Source: Copromyces sp. CBS 386.78 (taxonomy: Eukaryota; Ascomycota; Sordariomycetes; Sordariales; Sordariaceae). Taken from it: a DNA stretch of 46,869 nucleotides. The position numbers were made by a program, and so were the translations under genes. Below are positions 44,823 to 46,869 of this stretch, piece after piece. Numbering within the stretch: position 1 is the stretch's first letter; each line of letters starts with the position of its first letter. The notes beneath the pieces are model-generated. The model made no database searches. It saw only the letters and a list, made by a program, of their open reading frames with translations, and had not been told where the DNA came from. The stretch covers positions 1-46,869 of the forward strand of contig MU839283.1 in NCBI GenBank assembly GCA_030685235.1, read 5' to 3'.

Positions 44823-45440
44823 TAGGTAATATTATTATTAAGAGTATTTATATTCTTATTAAAGCTATATAAAATAGTAGCCTTACCCTTATTACGTTTA
44901 CAATTAGTATATAGTTCGATCGCGCCTTCAAATTGTTTTACGAAAGTTAGGAGGATAAAGTTAATAAGGATATTATTAAGTATACGTTTTATAAATAGGA
45001 GGAATCGGATATAAAGGCGAAACGGTTTATAAATTTATTCAATAGTAAGAGGAGGGTATACTTTTACGAGATTAAAAGAAGGATTAAGGTTAAAAAATTA
45101 AATAGAAAAATGGAGGCGAAAAGGTTAAGGTTATAAAATTTAAATAGGGAGTTTAATAGAGATTTCCCTATTAATCTTACCCTATAATTTAACCTAGTAT
45201 TATATTTAGACTTCTAAAATTATAGCGCTATTAATAATATAATTTATATAGTAAGCGGGGGATTTGTAGTAGAATATAGGGCGACCCCGGATTTTTATAT
45301 TTTATTTTTCTAATATATTTTTTTAATACCGAAACTAAATTACTAACAAAAATCGTATATATATATAAAAAAATACCGTTTTATTAGCTAAATTAAACCG
45401 AGTCGATATATTTAATTAATATTAAAATTATTTTAAATTT
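44823..45440 (+). pseudogene. Degenerate coding-like sequence Y, part 2
   Basis: Begins with the TAGGT duplication and continues the frame of 36490-36787 for about 200 codons with RIP-type stops. It reads KRRVYFYEIKRRIKVKKLNR near 45049 and GGFVVEYRATPDFYI near 45258. Lys/Arg-rich. No family recognised. Confidence 0.5.
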
Positions 45441-46692
45441 ATAGGAGATGTAAGTACGTAAAATAGTATTGTAATTTTAATAAGTAGGGATTATAGGATA
45501 TTAAAATAGCGCTAATATTATTTAATATATTAAATATATTTATTTGAAATTTAAAATATTTTAATAGAAGGTACTATATTTCTAGTATTTGTATTGGATT
45601 TTATAAATTCGATTTAATATATTCTATATAATAAATTTAGTAATTGATATTTATAAATAGATAAATAAGATTTTATTGGATTTTATTAATTTAAAGGGTA
45701 ATTTAAATATTAGGCACTAAATTATATTGTTTATTCGATTATTCTAATTTCGTAAATTAACTCTCCTCCTTTCCCTTCTTCCTTCTATTACTAAATTAAA
45801 ACTTTCTTTCTTAATTAAATTCTATATTTCTCCCCTCTTTTTAAACTCTTTATAATAATTCTTCTATATCTACTTTATAATATAATTACAATATTAAATT
45901 ATATATCTAGACGCGCCGCTGTTAAACTTAATATCCGTAAAATTATTACCTTCTATAGTATACCCCGCGCTTATCTCCCCTCCTTACAATACAATCGAAT
46001 TAATAATTAAACATCTTTTTCTTTTTATTACCTTTATAAGCGTTATATCCTTATCCGTTACAATATCGTACTATTTATTAAGAAGGTTATTATATTCGAA
46101 TAATTAGTTTAATACCTCCGCTATTATAAAAATAATTTTTACATGCGTATTTAGTTCTAATTAGGGTACGTAGCAATAAATTCTAAATGTCCCTTTAAAC
46201 CGCCTAATAGTTTTTTTAATAATAATCCGGGTTATATTATAGCAGAAGTTATATAATTCCTAATATATAGCTAATTTGAGCCCTACTCTTACATTTTTTT
46301 GCAAATAATATTATATACCGCAATACGGTACAAGCAATTTCGAACTATAATTATACCTAACATCGGCCAAATAAAACCAGTTCTAGGGGATACGAAATCT
46401 ATTACGACCCTTTTAAATAAAGGTACTATTCAGAACTTTTATATCGTTAGCGGAGCCTTCCTAACTAAGGAATATATATAGTAACCGACTATTGAAATTG
46501 TAAGTAATAAATACGTTAATTAAGTAATTACCTTTATAATTATACTATAATTTCGCTTTATTTAAGTTAGGTCGTACTTCGAAGTGAGATTTATTGAATA
46601 TTCTTAGTATTCTACAAAAATAGGGAAAAAGTTTCGGGTTCGCTTTAATTTTATAGGGTATACGAAGTTCTAATAATTAAATCTTATAACTT
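45441..46692. other. Unassigned RIPed sequence
   Basis: AT-rich, with no LTR, TIR or repeat of other parts of the window. The longest open frame, 46299-46481 (60 codons, plus), contains IPNIGQIKPVLGDTKSITT. It has no recognisable motif and could be a remnant of the same gene-like sequence Y or chance. Confidence 0.45.
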
Positions 46693-46869
46693 AAAAATAG
46701 TCTTCCCTTGGGCGGAGCTGGATATGCCCGAGGGAGGCAGTGAAACACCATTCTGCCCAAGCTAGGAGATTTTATATATAAATATTTGTTTTTGATTTTT
46801 TTTGCTTTTTGCCTTTTTTTTCCTTTTATTTTAATATTTATTTATCTTTTTATTTTTGTATTTAGTTAT
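46693..46869 (-). mobile_element. Family P TIR-type element, copy 3 (partial, cut by window end)
   Basis: The reverse complement matches 23440-23622 in copy 2 with few differences, mostly transitions: TCTTCCCTTGGGCGGAGCTG (outer end), the inner GCCCAAGCTAGGAGAT block, and then T-rich sequence corresponding to the A-rich tract. The outer end at about 46693 (CTTAAAAATAG) equals the right end of copy 2. The element runs off the window inside the T-rich tract. Confidence 0.9.

Noticed and set aside
23540..46760. A giant 23-kb element (for example Starship-like) bounded by the inverted ends at 23540-23622 and 46693-46770
   Set aside because: Both ends are the same terminus of separate family P copies, and the interval contains unrelated elements with their own TSDs; no tyrosine-recombinase captain gene is seen.

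Overview
The window looks like an AT-rich, repeat-only block from a filamentous ascomycete (Pezizomycotina) genome. I find no intact host gene, rRNA, tRNA or CRISPR array. Nearly everything is transposon sequence altered by RIP (repeat-induced point mutation): CpA is depleted, TpA is enriched, paired LTRs differ almost only by C/T and G/A transitions, and Gag-Pol frames are broken by TAG/TAA where Gln or Trp codons are expected. The species cannot be named from this.

Layout. Positions 1-790 are part of a TIR-type element (family P, reverse orientation) that continues past the window start. 791-1768 is unassigned degenerate sequence. 1769-24319 is a full-length Ty3/gypsy-type element, A, on the minus strand. 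It is split by three insertions: element B (6676-13799, plus strand, same family as A, 5-bp TSD AATTC), element D (15043-22372, plus strand, another Ty3/gypsy family, TSD TTTAG) and an intact copy of family P (about 22657-23622). The four pieces of A add up to about 7.12 kb, matching B at 7124 bp. A lies next to a degenerate coding-like sequence X, which also holds element E (24558-34481, plus strand, chromodomain-type Ty3/gypsy, TSD GTAGT). E has four compact, hardly RIPed TIR elements in its pol, each with an exact 8-bp TSD. 34795-35780 is a small GC-richer island with a 400-bp MITE. A second degenerate coding-like sequence, Y, follows and is split by element C (36788-44822, plus strand, Ty3/gypsy, TSD TAGGT), which itself carries a 217-bp MITE. 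45441-46692 is unassigned, and 46693-46869 is the other end of a family P copy.

How it fits together. The nesting gives a relative history: A, then B, D and P within A; E within X, then four hAT-like elements within E; C within Y, then one TA-flanked MITE within C. The LTR elements are all mutated. The small non-autonomous elements largely are not, either because they arrived after RIP or because they are too short to be recognised.

Points most worth a second look: (i) the two window edges are complementary halves of one family P element; (ii) in every LTR element RIP is weaker in the outermost 100-150 bp; (iii) a new-looking cluster of hAT-like foldback elements shares GAGAAA ends and swaps internal modules; (iv) element D has a long antisense reading frame between pol and the 3' LTR; (v) three LTR families share a hairpin at their 5' terminus.
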